64,000 nucleotides of DNA, taken from Bacteroidota bacterium (GTDB lineage Bacteria > Bacteroidota > Bacteroidia > Bacteroidales > JAAUTT01). Below the pieces are notes generated by a model. It was not told where the DNA came from. It saw only the letters and a list, made by a program, of their open reading frames with translations, and did no database searches. Both the position numbers and the translations under genes were made by a program. The stretch covers positions 434,001-498,000 of the forward strand of contig JAUZOO010000003.1 of NCBI GenBank assembly GCA_030706405.1. The letters run 5' to 3'. Below, one piece after another: positions 44,505-52,352 of the stretch (position 1 is its first letter; each line of letters begins with the position of its first letter).

Positions 44505-47231
44505 TTAATAAAAAAGCCAGTCCACGCCATCCTTTTGGGTAATTCCGAAACCGGCATCGCGCGGAATTATTTTCTGTGAAGGATCGATAAATCCGAATAC
44601 CAACCCGATTCCTTTGTTCAATTCGAGCGTGTTTTCGCCGGCGCTAAAAGAATAAGTGTGCAGGTTAACCGGAGGCATATCCTGAATATCGATTGCGTTG
44701 GCAATTTTAATCTCGGCCTGGCCGTAATCGTTGGCATGAGCATTGGTTTCGAGGCTTGGCGACTGCATAAACTCCTTGTTGTCAGTAACAAAATAGCCCA
44801 CCAGCACATTTACCGGTTTGTCGTTTTTAAACCGCACCACCGTTGGGGCGTCCTTCTGGTCGCCATAATTAAAGCGGATAAACTGAAGATTTTTAAGCTC
44901 CTCGGCATAATTCTTAATCACAAAATCTTTATCGGAGTAAACCTTCTGGTCTTTCGCAACGGGAACCAGGGTTTGACTTTTATCAAGAAGCTGCACCGGT
45001 ACCGATACAAACGGAGCATTTGTTTTTTGGAGGTTGGTGCCCGGTTTGGCCGTTTTTATCAGATTAATATTCTTCTTGAAGTTTTCCAGCTCATCTTTAT
45101 AAAGAGGAAGCATCTCTTCCCATGTTTTGTACTTTCCGTCGTTACCTCCAATAGGAATACGGCGTTGCTTGGTTTGCATGCTATTAGCATAAAGGTACGA
45201 GTCTTTGGTAAGGTTAACCACCTCTTTATAGTGTTCGAGGCTACGTTCGAGGAATGGAACTGCTTTTTCGAGGTCGGTAATATCCTTCGAATAATTATAC
45301 CGCAAAACGAGCATAGCCGCATTTACCTTGTCGGAGAAGAATTTTGCAATAAGGTTATAGCAATAAATGTCATTTTTAAGACGGGTGAACTCCTCTTTAT
45401 TTTGAGTTATATAAGGAGAAGCTTTATCGATGGCTTCGGAAGCCAACCTGCCATGCTGAACCACTTCGCGGATAATTTGCGGCGGCGTTTCGCCTACGTG
45501 AGGCTTCTTGTTCCATTCTTTTTCGGCATAATCAATCAGAATTTCACCTTCGGGACCGTTCGATGCGTAGAAATCAGGATATATTTTCCATTTTTTTGGA
45601 TTTACCAGCTGACTCATGAACATTCCCAACAAAAGCGTCTGTCGATTTCCGTCGGTAATGCCGAAACGGCGAAGGAGTTTAGGTGCAATTTCGCCGGATT
45701 GGTCGTAAGCCTGTTTGATGTCGAGCCCGTGCTGTCCGCAACCATAAAAATTGCCCAGTTCATTGGTCCAATAGCTATCCTCGGAGTTTTGGTCGCGGTG
45801 ACTGTTCCATGCATAGCGGCTCCAAGCCTGGTACCACATCCAATCGCGGTCAATCTGTAAAAGGCGTGGTGAGACTTTATCGGCAGTGTAGGGCCAATCC
45901 CAGTACGACGCCTGCGGATACAGATGAAGCCCGTTAGCTCCGTGAACTTCGTGCATGGCAATTATACTTTTACGGATGAATTCGGGCGACGCATAACGAA
46001 AAGGCTCGAGGTTTGCCAAAATATGAACGTTTTCGATATGCACCGAACCCAGACTGCTAAGATCTTTATGGATTTTTGACCATGGACCGCGTGGCTCATA
46101 GGTAGTTAGTGACTCGCCGTTGTATTTGTGCATGGTGTAAAGATTTTTATACAATGGGAGCGCTTTAGCCATCACCATCTGAGCATTAGTGTCGTGGGCA
46201 CGTAGCAGTATTGGAGGTTCGTCGGTACGGCCGAGGGCTTTTAACCCGTCTTTAACGCCGGGAATAATGGTTTCGGTAAACCATTGCACATCGTCGTCCC
46301 AGGTGTTCATCGCTTCGCCCAGACAAACCAAAAGCCCAACGTTTGGGTATTTTTCGATGAATGCAGCGATGGATTTGCGGGTGTAATCGGCAATAATCGG
46401 AATGATTGGCCGGTTACGATCCTGCGTTTTCATATGATTATGTTCGGCAAACGGCTTTGATACTATTATATTATAGAACATTTGAATGACAAATATTCCG
46501 CGTTTGTTGGCTTCTTCGGTAAGGAAACCGAATATTTCTTCGTTCTTCTTAAACGTTGCATCATCTACTTCAACGGCATACGGATAATCTTTAAGTTTTA
46601 CCAGCGAGGCAAAGGGATGGCCATTCCAGAGATACAACGAATTCATGCGGTTTTCAACCAACATGTCAAGATATTTAATCCAGAGAGCTTTGTCGTAAAA
46701 CCATGGGAAATTCTCGGGAGTGTATGGATATTCATACACATCGCGTCCCGGAAGATATACGGGTTTCTGAATTCCGACACAGGCGCCCCGTAAAACCATT
46801 TCGGGCTGGTCGGTCATGTTCAGGTTTTCGGGCAGCTTGCCTAGTTTTTTAACCTGATCAGCAATTTCGAGGCAGGCGTATAACGTTCCCGAAGCGTCGG
46901 CTCCTTTTACCACAATAACTTTCGCATTCGATTTAATTGAAAAGCCTTCCTTGCCGGGTTGTTTGTCAAATACCAGTTTATTTTTCTCGGCAACATTTTT
47001 AACCAAAACGTCATTGCTCTCGCCAATTACAATCGACACTCCCGATGATTTGCCGGCTTTATTTGCCAGCACTACTTCATAACCGGCGTTTTTAAGGGCA
47101 GAGGATAGCTTTTCGGTTCCAAACTTAGTCCGTACCGAACATGTGGGAGAGGTTACAATAGTTACCAGGGCTTTTTTTGCCGGCATAAAGGTCTGGAACA
47201 GGATTGTTGCCAGAATGAACAAAGTTTTCAT
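44505..47231 (-). CDS. Secreted glycosidase-like protein (GH20/GH67/GH115-type architecture)
   Basis: 908 residues with a weak signal peptide (MKTLFILATILFQTFMPA). Residues about 20-150 look like the N-terminal domain of GH20/GH67/GH84/GH115 enzymes, ending in DASGTLYACLEIADQVK. A TIM barrel follows (about 170-540): NRMNSLYLWNGHPF, LLVCLGEAMNTW (Glu306 a candidate catalytic acid), ENVHILANLEPFRY, GLHLYPQASYWDWPY. The C-terminal 350 residues are helical then beta-rich. I cannot assign a CAZy family with confidence; an alpha-glucuronidase-like or unclassified family is possible. First gene of the operon, with LacI-type operators upstream. Confidence 0.7.
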   Translation of the reverse strand: MKTLFILATILFQTFMPAKKALVTIVTSPTCSVRTKFGTEKLSSALKNAGYEVVLANKAGKSSGVSIVIGESNDVLVKNVAEKNKLVFDKQPGKEGFSIKSNAKVIVVKGADASGTLYACLEIADQVKKLGKLPENLNMTDQPEMVLRGACVGIQKPVYLPGRDVYEYPYTPENFPWFYDKALWIKYLDMLVENRMNSLYLWNGHPFASLVKLKDYPYAVEVDDATFKKNEEIFGFLTEEANKRGIFVIQMFYNIIVSKPFAEHNHMKTQDRNRPIIPIIADYTRKSIAAFIEKYPNVGLLVCLGEAMNTWDDDVQWFTETIIPGVKDGLKALGRTDEPPILLRAHDTNAQMVMAKALPLYKNLYTMHKYNGESLTTYEPRGPWSKIHKDLSSLGSVHIENVHILANLEPFRYASPEFIRKSIIAMHEVHGANGLHLYPQASYWDWPYTADKVSPRLLQIDRDWMWYQAWSRYAWNSHRDQNSEDSYWTNELGNFYGCGQHGLDIKQAYDQSGEIAPKLLRRFGITDGNRQTLLLGMFMSQLVNPKKWKIYPDFYASNGPEGEILIDYAEKEWNKKPHVGETPPQIIREVVQHGRLASEAIDKASPYITQNKEEFTRLKNDIYCYNLIAKFFSDKVNAAMLVLRYNYSKDITDLEKAVPFLERSLEHYKEVVNLTKDSYLYANSMQTKQRRIPIGGNDGKYKTWEEMLPLYKDELENFKKNINLIKTAKPGTNLQKTNAPFVSVPVQLLDKSQTLVPVAKDQKVYSDKDFVIKNYAEELKNLQFIRFNYGDQKDAPTVVRFKNDKPVNVLVGYFVTDNKEFMQSPSLETNAHANDYGQAEIKIANAIDIQDMPPVNLHTYSFSAGENTLELNKGIGLVFGFIDPSQKIIPRDAGFGITQKDGVDWLFY

Positions 47232-47392
47232 GTGTTATATAGTTTATAGTGTATTACAAAATTTAAACATGCCACGTTTTTCAATCATGTAAATGCAGTT
47301 TAGTATGACAACCATTTGGGAGTTATTTTTTACAGATTTTATCCCTTCAATAAAAATGCCATTAATAGTATTTCCCATTAATGATGTAAATT

Positions 47393-47406
47393 TGCAATCG
47401 TTTACA
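47393..47406. promoter_or_regulatory. LacI-type operator 1
   Basis: TGCAATCGTTTACA fits the LacI/GalR-family consensus TGnAAnCGnTTnCA at every fixed position. It lies 162 bp upstream of the 44505-47231 glycosidase-like gene. No lacI-family gene is in the window. Confidence 0.6.
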
Positions 47407-47430
47407 TAAGTTCATAAGGCTAATATACAA

Positions 47431-47457
47431 CAAAATAAGCAATCAAAAAAAATACAA
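47431..47457 (-). promoter_or_regulatory. Possible promoter of the 47.2-41.0 kb operon
   Basis: Minus strand TTG (47457-47455), 17-bp spacer, TATTTTG (47437-47431), the same one-base-short -7 form as at susC. It lies between the two LacI-type operators and would give a ~195-nt leader. Confidence 0.4.
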
Positions 47458-47461
47458 AAAA

Positions 47462-47475
47462 TGTAAACGTTTTTA
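47462..47475. promoter_or_regulatory. LacI-type operator 2
   Basis: TGTAAACGTTTTTA matches TGnAAnCGnTTnCA with one mismatch. Its centre is 69 bp from that of operator 1, and it directly abuts the -33 TTG of the small-RNA promoter at 47476. Additional ATGTAAA motifs lie at 47287 and 47384. Confidence 0.5.
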
Positions 47476-47505
47476 TTGCAATGTTAAATTTTTTCCATAG
47501 ATTTG
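47476..47505 (+). promoter_or_regulatory. Orphan promoter of the candidate small RNA
   Basis: TTG (47476-47478), 19-bp spacer, TAGATTTG (47498-47505): an exact Bacteroidota promoter with no protein-coding frame downstream. Confidence 0.7.
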
Positions 47506-47509
47506 CAAA

Positions 47510-47720
47510 GGAAAAAAACAAGAAGCTTTGGCTGTTTTTAAATCGAAGAAACTTGTTCATTCTGGCAACAACTCAATGAATTTGAGGATTGCCTTTAAAA
47601 GAAGTAAATAGGTTGTTTAGTATATAAATTAAGGTTATTAATTAGAAAGAAACTTCTAATAGTAAGTAGTTTGTTAGTAAAACCGCCCAGGAGCGATTCC
47701 CCGGCGGTTTATTTTTTTAT
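47510..47720 (+). ncRNA. Candidate structured small RNA, about 210 nt
   Basis: A strong promoter and a strong terminator bound a stretch with no gene. Local structure is clear: GGCAA (about 47556) ... TTGCC flanks CTCAA-TGAAT-TTGAG, giving a two-step hairpin; AACAAG/CTTGTT makes a stem near the 5' end; TTAGAA/TTCTAA forms another (about 47641-47660) that competes with an AGAAGT/ACTTCT pairing. An 11-codon open frame starts in the first hairpin loop, too short to call. I do not recognise it as 6S, tmRNA or SRP RNA. Confidence 0.5.
47680..47720 (+). terminator. Terminator of the candidate small RNA
   Basis: AAACCGCC (47680-47687) pairs with GGCGGTTT (47703-47710), followed by ATTTTTTT. No gene ends just upstream, so it marks the end of a non-coding transcript. 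Confidence 0.8.
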
Positions 47721-47761
47721 AGCCCTCGGAAATATTCGAAATTTTGAAAATTTAACCGGGC

Positions 47762-47932
47762 TTACTTCATAGGTTTAACCGGGGTGATGACAATCCTTTC
47801 GTCGCAATACGGACAATAATAAATTTCGCAGCCAGTACATGCAAAACAGTTGGAACAATGTTTGAATTTTGAGCCTCGTTCAAATTTATTATTGCATTTA
47901 CTACAGATTATATAATTTTTCTCAATTATCAT
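47762..47932 (-). CDS. Small zinc-ribbon protein (56 aa)
   Basis: The minus-strand frame ATG 47932 to TAA 47762 codes for 56 residues with eight Cys in four evenly spaced pairs: C10-x2-C13, C26-x2-C29, C32-x2-C35, C40-x2-C43. It starts MIIEKNYIICSKCNNKFERG and ends VITPVKPMK. Two zinc or one zinc plus an Fe-S site could be bound. It begins 35 bp past the end of the Rrf2 regulator gene on the same strand, so it may be cotranscribed with it and take part in nitrosative or iron-sulfur stress. No known name. Confidence 0.65.
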   Translation of the reverse strand: MIIEKNYIICSKCNNKFERGSKFKHCSNCFACTGCEIYYCPYCDERIVITPVKPMK

Positions 47933-47967
47933 AGCGCGTAATTGTTTCTTTAAAAGCTCTCTAAATC

Positions 47968-48396
47968 TTATAATAGCGTTTTTGATTTCAAAGTGTATCT
48001 TTTGGCCAGTGATTGAATGGTTTCTGTAGATACCAGTTTATTAATTGCTTCACGTATCGGGGCATACTGTTCGTGCAGCGGACATGGGTTTTCGCAATCA
48101 CACTGTTTGAGCCCGAAGCCACAACCTGTCAATGTTTTATTGCCTTCAGTCTGCATAATGAGTTCCTCTAGCGGAATATCTTTTTTCCCCTCTTCGAAGT
48201 AAAAGCCTCCGCCTTTCCCTTTAAGCGATGATACCAAGCCTAGTTTCACCATTCGTTGAAGAATTTTGGCTGTATAGAATTGTGGGGCTTCGATTTCCTT
48301 TGCTATTTCTACAATGCCGGGTCTTCGTCCGTTTGTGTTTTGTAATTGAATGTAAACCAGCCCTCTTAGGGCGTATTCGGTTTCTTTATTAAACAT
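47968..48396 (-). CDS. Rrf2-family Fe-S-sensing repressor (NsrR/IscR-like)
   Basis: 142 residues. Winged-helix start MFNKETEYALRGLVYIQLQN, recognition helix EAPQFYTAKILQRMVKLGLVSSLKGKGGGF, and the cluster loop CGFGLKQCDCENPCPLH with several Cys, expected to hold an Fe-S cluster. Divergent from a ScdA/YtfE-type repair gene, with a long palindrome between them, so an NO- or cluster-status-sensing repressor of that gene is most likely. Its own -7 element TAACTTTG is at 48467-48460. Confidence 0.88.
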   Translation of the reverse strand: MFNKETEYALRGLVYIQLQNTNGRRPGIVEIAKEIEAPQFYTAKILQRMVKLGLVSSLKGKGGGFYFEEGKKDIPLEELIMQTEGNKTLTGCGFGLKQCDCENPCPLHEQYAPIREAINKLVSTETIQSLAKRYTLKSKTLL

Positions 48397-48459
48397 TCTG
48401 TTTTATGATTTTATTGATACGATGTAAAGAAATGAATCTTTAGTCTGATTTTGTTTCTG

Positions 48460-48467
48460 CAAAGTTA
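48460..48467 (-). promoter_or_regulatory. -7 element of the rrf2 promoter
   Basis: Minus strand TAACTTTG, exact TAnnTTTG, 64 bp before the start codon. Its -33 region falls in the left arm of the palindrome at 48479. Confidence 0.55.
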
Positions 48468-48478
48468 TAAAAAATAAC

Positions 48479-48514
48479 ATTTTACTAAAAGACCTTTTTA
48501 TCTTTTAGTAAAAT
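48479..48514. promoter_or_regulatory. 28-bp inverted repeat, operator of the Rrf2/ScdA divergon
   Basis: ATTTTACTAAAAGA (48479-48492) and TCTTTTAGTAAAAT (48501-48514) are perfect 14-bp inverted arms with an 8-bp spacer. It overlaps the -33 regions of both divergent promoters. Confidence 0.85.
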
Positions 48515-48518
48515 ATTG

Positions 48519-48526
48519 TACATTTG
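48519..48526 (+). promoter_or_regulatory. -7 element of the ric promoter
   Basis: TACATTTG, exact match, 27 bp before the start codon; the -33 position lies in the inverted repeat. Confidence 0.6.
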
Positions 48527-48552
48527 CATCAGAAATTCCTAATACGAATAAT

Positions 48553-49242
48553 ATGAAAAATTATAAAGACTTGTCACTAGGAGAAATAGTTGCAAACGAT
48601 TTCAGAACTGCTTTGGTGTTTAAAAATGTAGGCATAGACTTTTGTTGTGGAGGTAAAAAATCGTTGCAAGAAGCATGCGATGAAAAAGGATTGAAAATAG
48701 ATGAAATTGCCAATGAGCTGCTCGAACTTCAAGTACAGCCTGCAAATTCTTCCCAAAATTTCAATTCATGGGATTTAGGATTTTTGGCCGATTATATTGT
48801 TAATACACATCATAAGTATGTGTTGAAAAATTTACCGGAGTTGGTTTTCTATACGCAAAAAATAGCTTCGGTTCATGGCGGGCATCATCCCGAACTTTTG
48901 GAAGTAGCAGATTTGTTTTCGAAAATTAACGAAGAATTGCGCCAACATCTTCAAAAAGAAGAAGAAATACTTTTTCCGGCAATTAAATTGGCGTTAATAA
49001 CACCTTCGCTGGAAACAACGAAAACGATCGCATCCGAAATAGAACGGATGAGTACAGAGCATGAGTTTGCCGGAGGTGCAATGGATAAAATTAATGAGTT
49101 GACACATGGTTATACTATTCCAGAAGATGCCTGCAATACCTATACTGTATCTCTGAAGCTATTGCAACAATTTGAAGATGACTTGCATGTACATGTTCAT
49201 CTCGAAAATAATATTTTGTATCCCAAGGCTATGAATCTTTAA
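48553..49242 (+). CDS. ric: Iron-sulfur cluster repair di-iron protein (ScdA/YtfE/RIC type)
   Basis: 229 residues. The N-terminal ScdA_N domain has GIDFCCGGKKSLQEAC (double Cys); a hemerythrin-like four-helix bundle follows with di-iron His/Glu ligands in TEH-type positions: VNTHHKYVLKNLP, GGHHPELLEV, LRQHLQKEEEILFP, STEHEFAGG, HVHLENNILYP. RIC proteins repair Fe-S clusters damaged by NO or oxidants. Next to its Rrf2 repressor and 15 bp before a second hemerythrin-domain gene. Confidence 0.92.
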   Translation: MKNYKDLSLGEIVANDFRTALVFKNVGIDFCCGGKKSLQEACDEKGLKIDEIANELLELQVQPANSSQNFNSWDLGFLADYIVNTHHKYVLKNLPELVFYTQKIASVHGGHHPELLEVADLFSKINEELRQHLQKEEEILFPAIKLALITPSLETTKTIASEIERMSTEHEFAGGAMDKINELTHGYTIPEDACNTYTVSLKLLQQFEDDLHVHVHLENNILYPKAMNL

Positions 49243-49257
49243 TTGAAATATGAAATT

Positions 49258-49797
49258 ATGAGCACAGCAACCGCAAATTTAGAAAACGACCACATTCATA
49301 TTCTTCGTTTAATTGATGTAATGGATTGCATCTCTCATGAATCTGAAGCAAACGTTGAACATTTGGAGGCTATTGTTAACATTATTCGCAATTTTGCCGA
49401 TGGACTTCATCATGCCAAAGAAGAAAATTTACTTTTCCCGAAAATGGTTGAAAAAGGTTTTTCGTTTGAGCAGGGACCTATAGCCGTGATGATGCACGAC
49501 CATGTGCTGGGCAGAAACTTTGTAAAAGGAATGTCCGATAATATTGCGTTATATAAGGCCGGTAATAAGGCTTCGTTAACGGAAGTGTTTCGAAATTTCA
49601 ACGGATATGGTGAATTGTTAAAGGCTCACATTGCAAAAGAAAACAATGTTTTATTCCGTATGGCCGATAAAGTGCTTTCGGGTGACGAACAGCAGGTTCT
49701 ATTAAATCAGTTTCACGAAGAAGAAAAGAAACCGGCGTGCGCGGAAAATAATTGTATTATCCAGATTGACAATCTTGTTAAATTGTATAATCTCTAA
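49258..49797 (+). CDS. Hemerythrin-domain protein
   Basis: 179 residues from the ATG at 49258 (a TTG five codons earlier is less likely). Four-helix bundle with LENDHIHILRLID, FADGLHHAKEENLLFPKMV, MMHDHVLGR and LLKAHIAKENNVLFRMAD supplying the His/Glu di-iron set. The C-terminal ACAENNCI has two Cys. Cotranscribed with the ric gene. Likely binds O2 or NO, or delivers iron for repair. Confidence 0.88.
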   Translation: MSTATANLENDHIHILRLIDVMDCISHESEANVEHLEAIVNIIRNFADGLHHAKEENLLFPKMVEKGFSFEQGPIAVMMHDHVLGRNFVKGMSDNIALYKAGNKASLTEVFRNFNGYGELLKAHIAKENNVLFRMADKVLSGDEQQVLLNQFHEEEKKPACAENNCIIQIDNLVKLYNL

Positions 49798-49863
49798 GAA
49801 GGTTTAGCCAGATAAAATTTCGAGGGCCATTTTTAATGATTGGACTGTTTTATTATGGGAGGT

Positions 49864-49907
49864 AAAAAGCAAAAGGGCTTTCAGAAATGAAAGCCCTTTT
49901 GCTTTTT
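49864..49907. terminator. Bidirectional terminator between the hemerythrin gene and tRNA-Pro
   Basis: AAAAAGCAAAAGGGCTTTC (49864-49882) and GAAAGCCCTTTTGCTTTTT (49889-49907) form a 19-bp perfect stem with a 6-nt loop. It serves the plus-strand operon and the minus-strand tRNA. Confidence 0.92.
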
Positions 49908-49910
49908 TAA

Positions 49911-49986
49911 GTCGGGGTGAGAAGACTCGAACTTCCGACCCCTTGCACCCCATGCAAGTGCGCTAGCCAACTGCGCTACACCCCGA
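49911..49986 (-). tRNA. tRNA-Pro (anticodon GGG)
   Basis: 76 nt. Acceptor arms TCGGGGT/ACCCCGA with discriminator C, D-arm GCGC..GCGC, anticodon stem CTTGC/GCAAG with the 7-nt loop ATGGGGT (anticodon GGG), T-arm GGAAG-TTCGAGT-CTTCT. The A-CTTGC...AAGGGGTCGGA stretch is like other bacterial tRNA-Pro. The CCA end is not encoded. Confidence 0.9.
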
Positions 49987-50158
49987 TACTTATCTGCTTT
50001 GGCTTGGCTTTGCCATTTTCAAAGCGAGTGCAAAATTAATCATCTTCCTTTAAGTTGCAACATTTTTACCAATTTTAATTTGTAATTAATCAGCCATTGA
50101 ATTGAACTTTTATTTTAGGTTGATAGTTACTACTTTTAAAAAATAAAAAAGATAGAAT

Positions 50159-51151
50159 ATGGACTTCTTTAAACCGATGGATAATTTAAACGAAAGCTCT
50201 GACAAAAAAAGTGTTAGTAATACACAAGAACATGTAAAATGTTTAATCTTAGGTTCCGGCCCCGCAGGCTATACTGCTGCTATTTATGCAGCCCGGGCCA
50301 ATTTGGCACCTGTTTTATACGAGGGCTTACAACCTGGTGGTCAGTTAACAACTACTACTGAAGTCGAAAATTTTCCCGGATATCCACAAGGCGTTACAGG
50401 GCCGGTGATGATGGAAGATCTTAAAAGTCAATCTACCCGTTTTGGTGCTGATATTCGTTTTGGCTATGCTACGAAAGTTGATTTTTCTGCCACTCCATAT
50501 AAGGTACTTATCGATGACGAAAAGTGGATTAGTGCCGACGCGATAATAATTGCTACAGGCGCCACTGCTAATTATCTTGGTCTGCCTTCCGAAGAAAAAT
50601 ATAAAGGCTTTGGCGTTTCGGCCTGTGCTACTTGCGATGGCTTTTTCTATCGTAAAAAAGTAGTGGCAGTAGTTGGTGGAGGAGATACTGCTTGTGAGGA
50701 AGCCTCGTATTTGGCCGGGTTATGTTCCAAGGTGTATCTGATTGTGCGTAAAAACTATTTACGAGCGTCTAAAGCTATGCAACACCGGGTGGCAAATACT
50801 TCCAATATTGAAATATTGTTTGAGCATGTGACCAAAGAAGTTACCGGCGACCAGGTTGTTACTGGCGCAACATTGGTTAATAGCAAAGGCGAAGAAGTAA
50901 AAATTAATATTGATGGTTTCTTTGTGGCTATTGGACATACACCTAATTCCGATATTTTTAAGCCATATATTAATACGGACGATACAGGGTACATTCAAAC
51001 AGTTCCGGGCACAACCAAAACGAATCTTCCGGGGGTATTTGCCTGTGGCGACGTTCAGGATAAAAACTACCGACAGGCTATTACCGCTGCCGGAACGGGT
51101 TGTATGGCAGCTCTCGATACGGAACGCTATCTTGCCGAATCCCATCGTTAA
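50159..51151 (+). CDS. trxB: Thioredoxin-disulfide reductase
   Basis: 330 residues. FAD site LILGSGPAGYTAAIYAARANL, redox-active CATCDG (C-A-T-C), NADPH site VVGGGDTACEEA and C-terminal GVFACGDVQDKNYRQAITAAGTGCMAALD. A ~28-residue polar extension precedes the usual start (MDFFKPMDNLNESSDKKS...). A downstream ATG seven codons in is also possible. Reduces thioredoxin with NADPH. Single-gene unit with its own terminator. Confidence 0.95.
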   Translation: MDFFKPMDNLNESSDKKSVSNTQEHVKCLILGSGPAGYTAAIYAARANLAPVLYEGLQPGGQLTTTTEVENFPGYPQGVTGPVMMEDLKSQSTRFGADIRFGYATKVDFSATPYKVLIDDEKWISADAIIIATGATANYLGLPSEEKYKGFGVSACATCDGFFYRKKVVAVVGGGDTACEEASYLAGLCSKVYLIVRKNYLRASKAMQHRVANTSNIEILFEHVTKEVTGDQVVTGATLVNSKGEEVKINIDGFFVAIGHTPNSDIFKPYINTDDTGYIQTVPGTTKTNLPGVFACGDVQDKNYRQAITAAGTGCMAALDTERYLAESHR

Positions 51152-51198
51152 TTTGATGTAAATAACTATTCCACACAACATTATTTAGCGTGAAATAT

Positions 51199-51242
51199 AA
51201 CAAAAAGGCTATCTCTGAGAATTCAGAGATAGCCTTTTTGTT
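51199..51242. terminator. Bidirectional terminator between trxB and the MtaA-like gene
   Basis: Two 20-bp arms (51199-51218 and 51223-51242, starting AACAAAAAGGCT) pair perfectly around a GAAT loop. A/T tails allow use in both directions. Confidence 0.92.
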
Positions 51243-51278
51243 AATAGTTATTTAAAAATAATAACCGGATCGTTTCGG

Positions 51279-52271
51279 TTATTTTATAGCACCAAAAAAA
51301 GCTTCAATATTTTCGACGGGAACGCCCGGAGGGGTGTCGCACCCTGAGGAAATGACAAAGTTTCGGAAGTCTTTTGTTTTTTCGAGCAAGTCGGAAGTCG
51401 CCTGCAATACCGATTGAGATGTGCCCATTTTAAATACGCCAACAGGGTCGAGGTTACCTAATACCAAGATATTAGCAGGTACTTCGTTTAGTACCTGCGT
51501 TATGTCAATTTTATTTCCGAAATGAAGCCCAGCTGCACTGGTATTTACCATGGCCTGTGTTACATGTCCGGTATTGCCACAGTTGTGTAGGATAACCATA
51601 AAGGTTTCGTCCTGATTTTCGTCTACTATCTTTTTGACATAATCAGACGAAAATTGTTGACACATATCTTCGGACAGCATTCCGGCTGCAGGCTCGGCAA
51701 TTAAAACGCCACCAACGCCAGCCTTTTTAAATGCTTTTACATAAAGATTGATGAATTCAGTACATTTTTGCAAAAGCAGTTCTATGGTTTCGGGCTCGAT
51801 GTAAGCGGCGGTCATAATTTCGGTCATATCGAAAAGACGCCCGGCCAACGAAAAGGGCCCAATGCATCCTGCAAAAACCGGAACATTTGTAATATTTTGG
51901 GCGGCTAATGTTGCCGCTTTAAGATATTCGGAAACCCGTCCGGCTTCTAATGTTGGAACATTCAGATTTTGAACACTTTCAAAGTCTGAAACGATTCTAT
52001 CCGAAACGGTTGGAACTTCATGTGGTGCAAAATTGATAGGACTTCCAAAAGCTTCAGCTTCAACGGTTAGATCCATAATCATGGTTGCCGCTATCATCGG
52101 ATAATGTTGTTGCAGGGCTTTTATGGCTTCGAAGTGCGTTTCCCCGTTAGTTACAGCTTCTTGAACATTTTTCCCGATTAAATCGATTCCGGGGTGGGTC
52201 ATTATGGGGAGGGCGGGACGTTTATCCGAAGTTAAGACAGACTCCGCCCATTTGTGCATATTTATTGACAT
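51279..52271 (-). CDS. URO-D-family methyltransferase, MtaA/CmuA-like (candidate 2)
   Basis: 330 residues from the ATG at 52271 (13 in-frame codons lie upstream). Follows the corrinoid gene. The barrel has the methylcobamide:thiol methyltransferase layout: GCIGPFSLAGRLFDMTEI, LIAEPAAGMLSED, zinc ligands H-x-C in LHNCGNTGHV and Cys in SSGCDTPPGVPVENIEAF near the end. In methanogens such proteins move methyl from the corrinoid protein to coenzyme M. Bacteroidota are not known for coenzyme M, so the acceptor must be something else (tetrahydrofolate or an unknown thiol). Convergent with trxB. Confidence 0.85.
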   Translation of the reverse strand: MSINMHKWAESVLTSDKRPALPIMTHPGIDLIGKNVQEAVTNGETHFEAIKALQQHYPMIAATMIMDLTVEAEAFGSPINFAPHEVPTVSDRIVSDFESVQNLNVPTLEAGRVSEYLKAATLAAQNITNVPVFAGCIGPFSLAGRLFDMTEIMTAAYIEPETIELLLQKCTEFINLYVKAFKKAGVGGVLIAEPAAGMLSEDMCQQFSSDYVKKIVDENQDETFMVILHNCGNTGHVTQAMVNTSAAGLHFGNKIDITQVLNEVPANILVLGNLDPVGVFKMGTSQSVLQATSDLLEKTKDFRNFVISSGCDTPPGVPVENIEAFFGAIK

Positions 52272-52352
52272 AATGTTGTTTTTGAGTAGTTTAGAATTGG
52301 ATATGGGCATTAGGAGTTGGGAGTTTTCTTCCGATAACTCCTAATGCTTAAA

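Noticed and set aside
44658-45860. 400-residue open frame on the plus strand
   Set aside because: It is antisense to the secreted glycosidase-like gene, whose signal peptide, domains and length are convincing; the antisense product has no recognisable motif.
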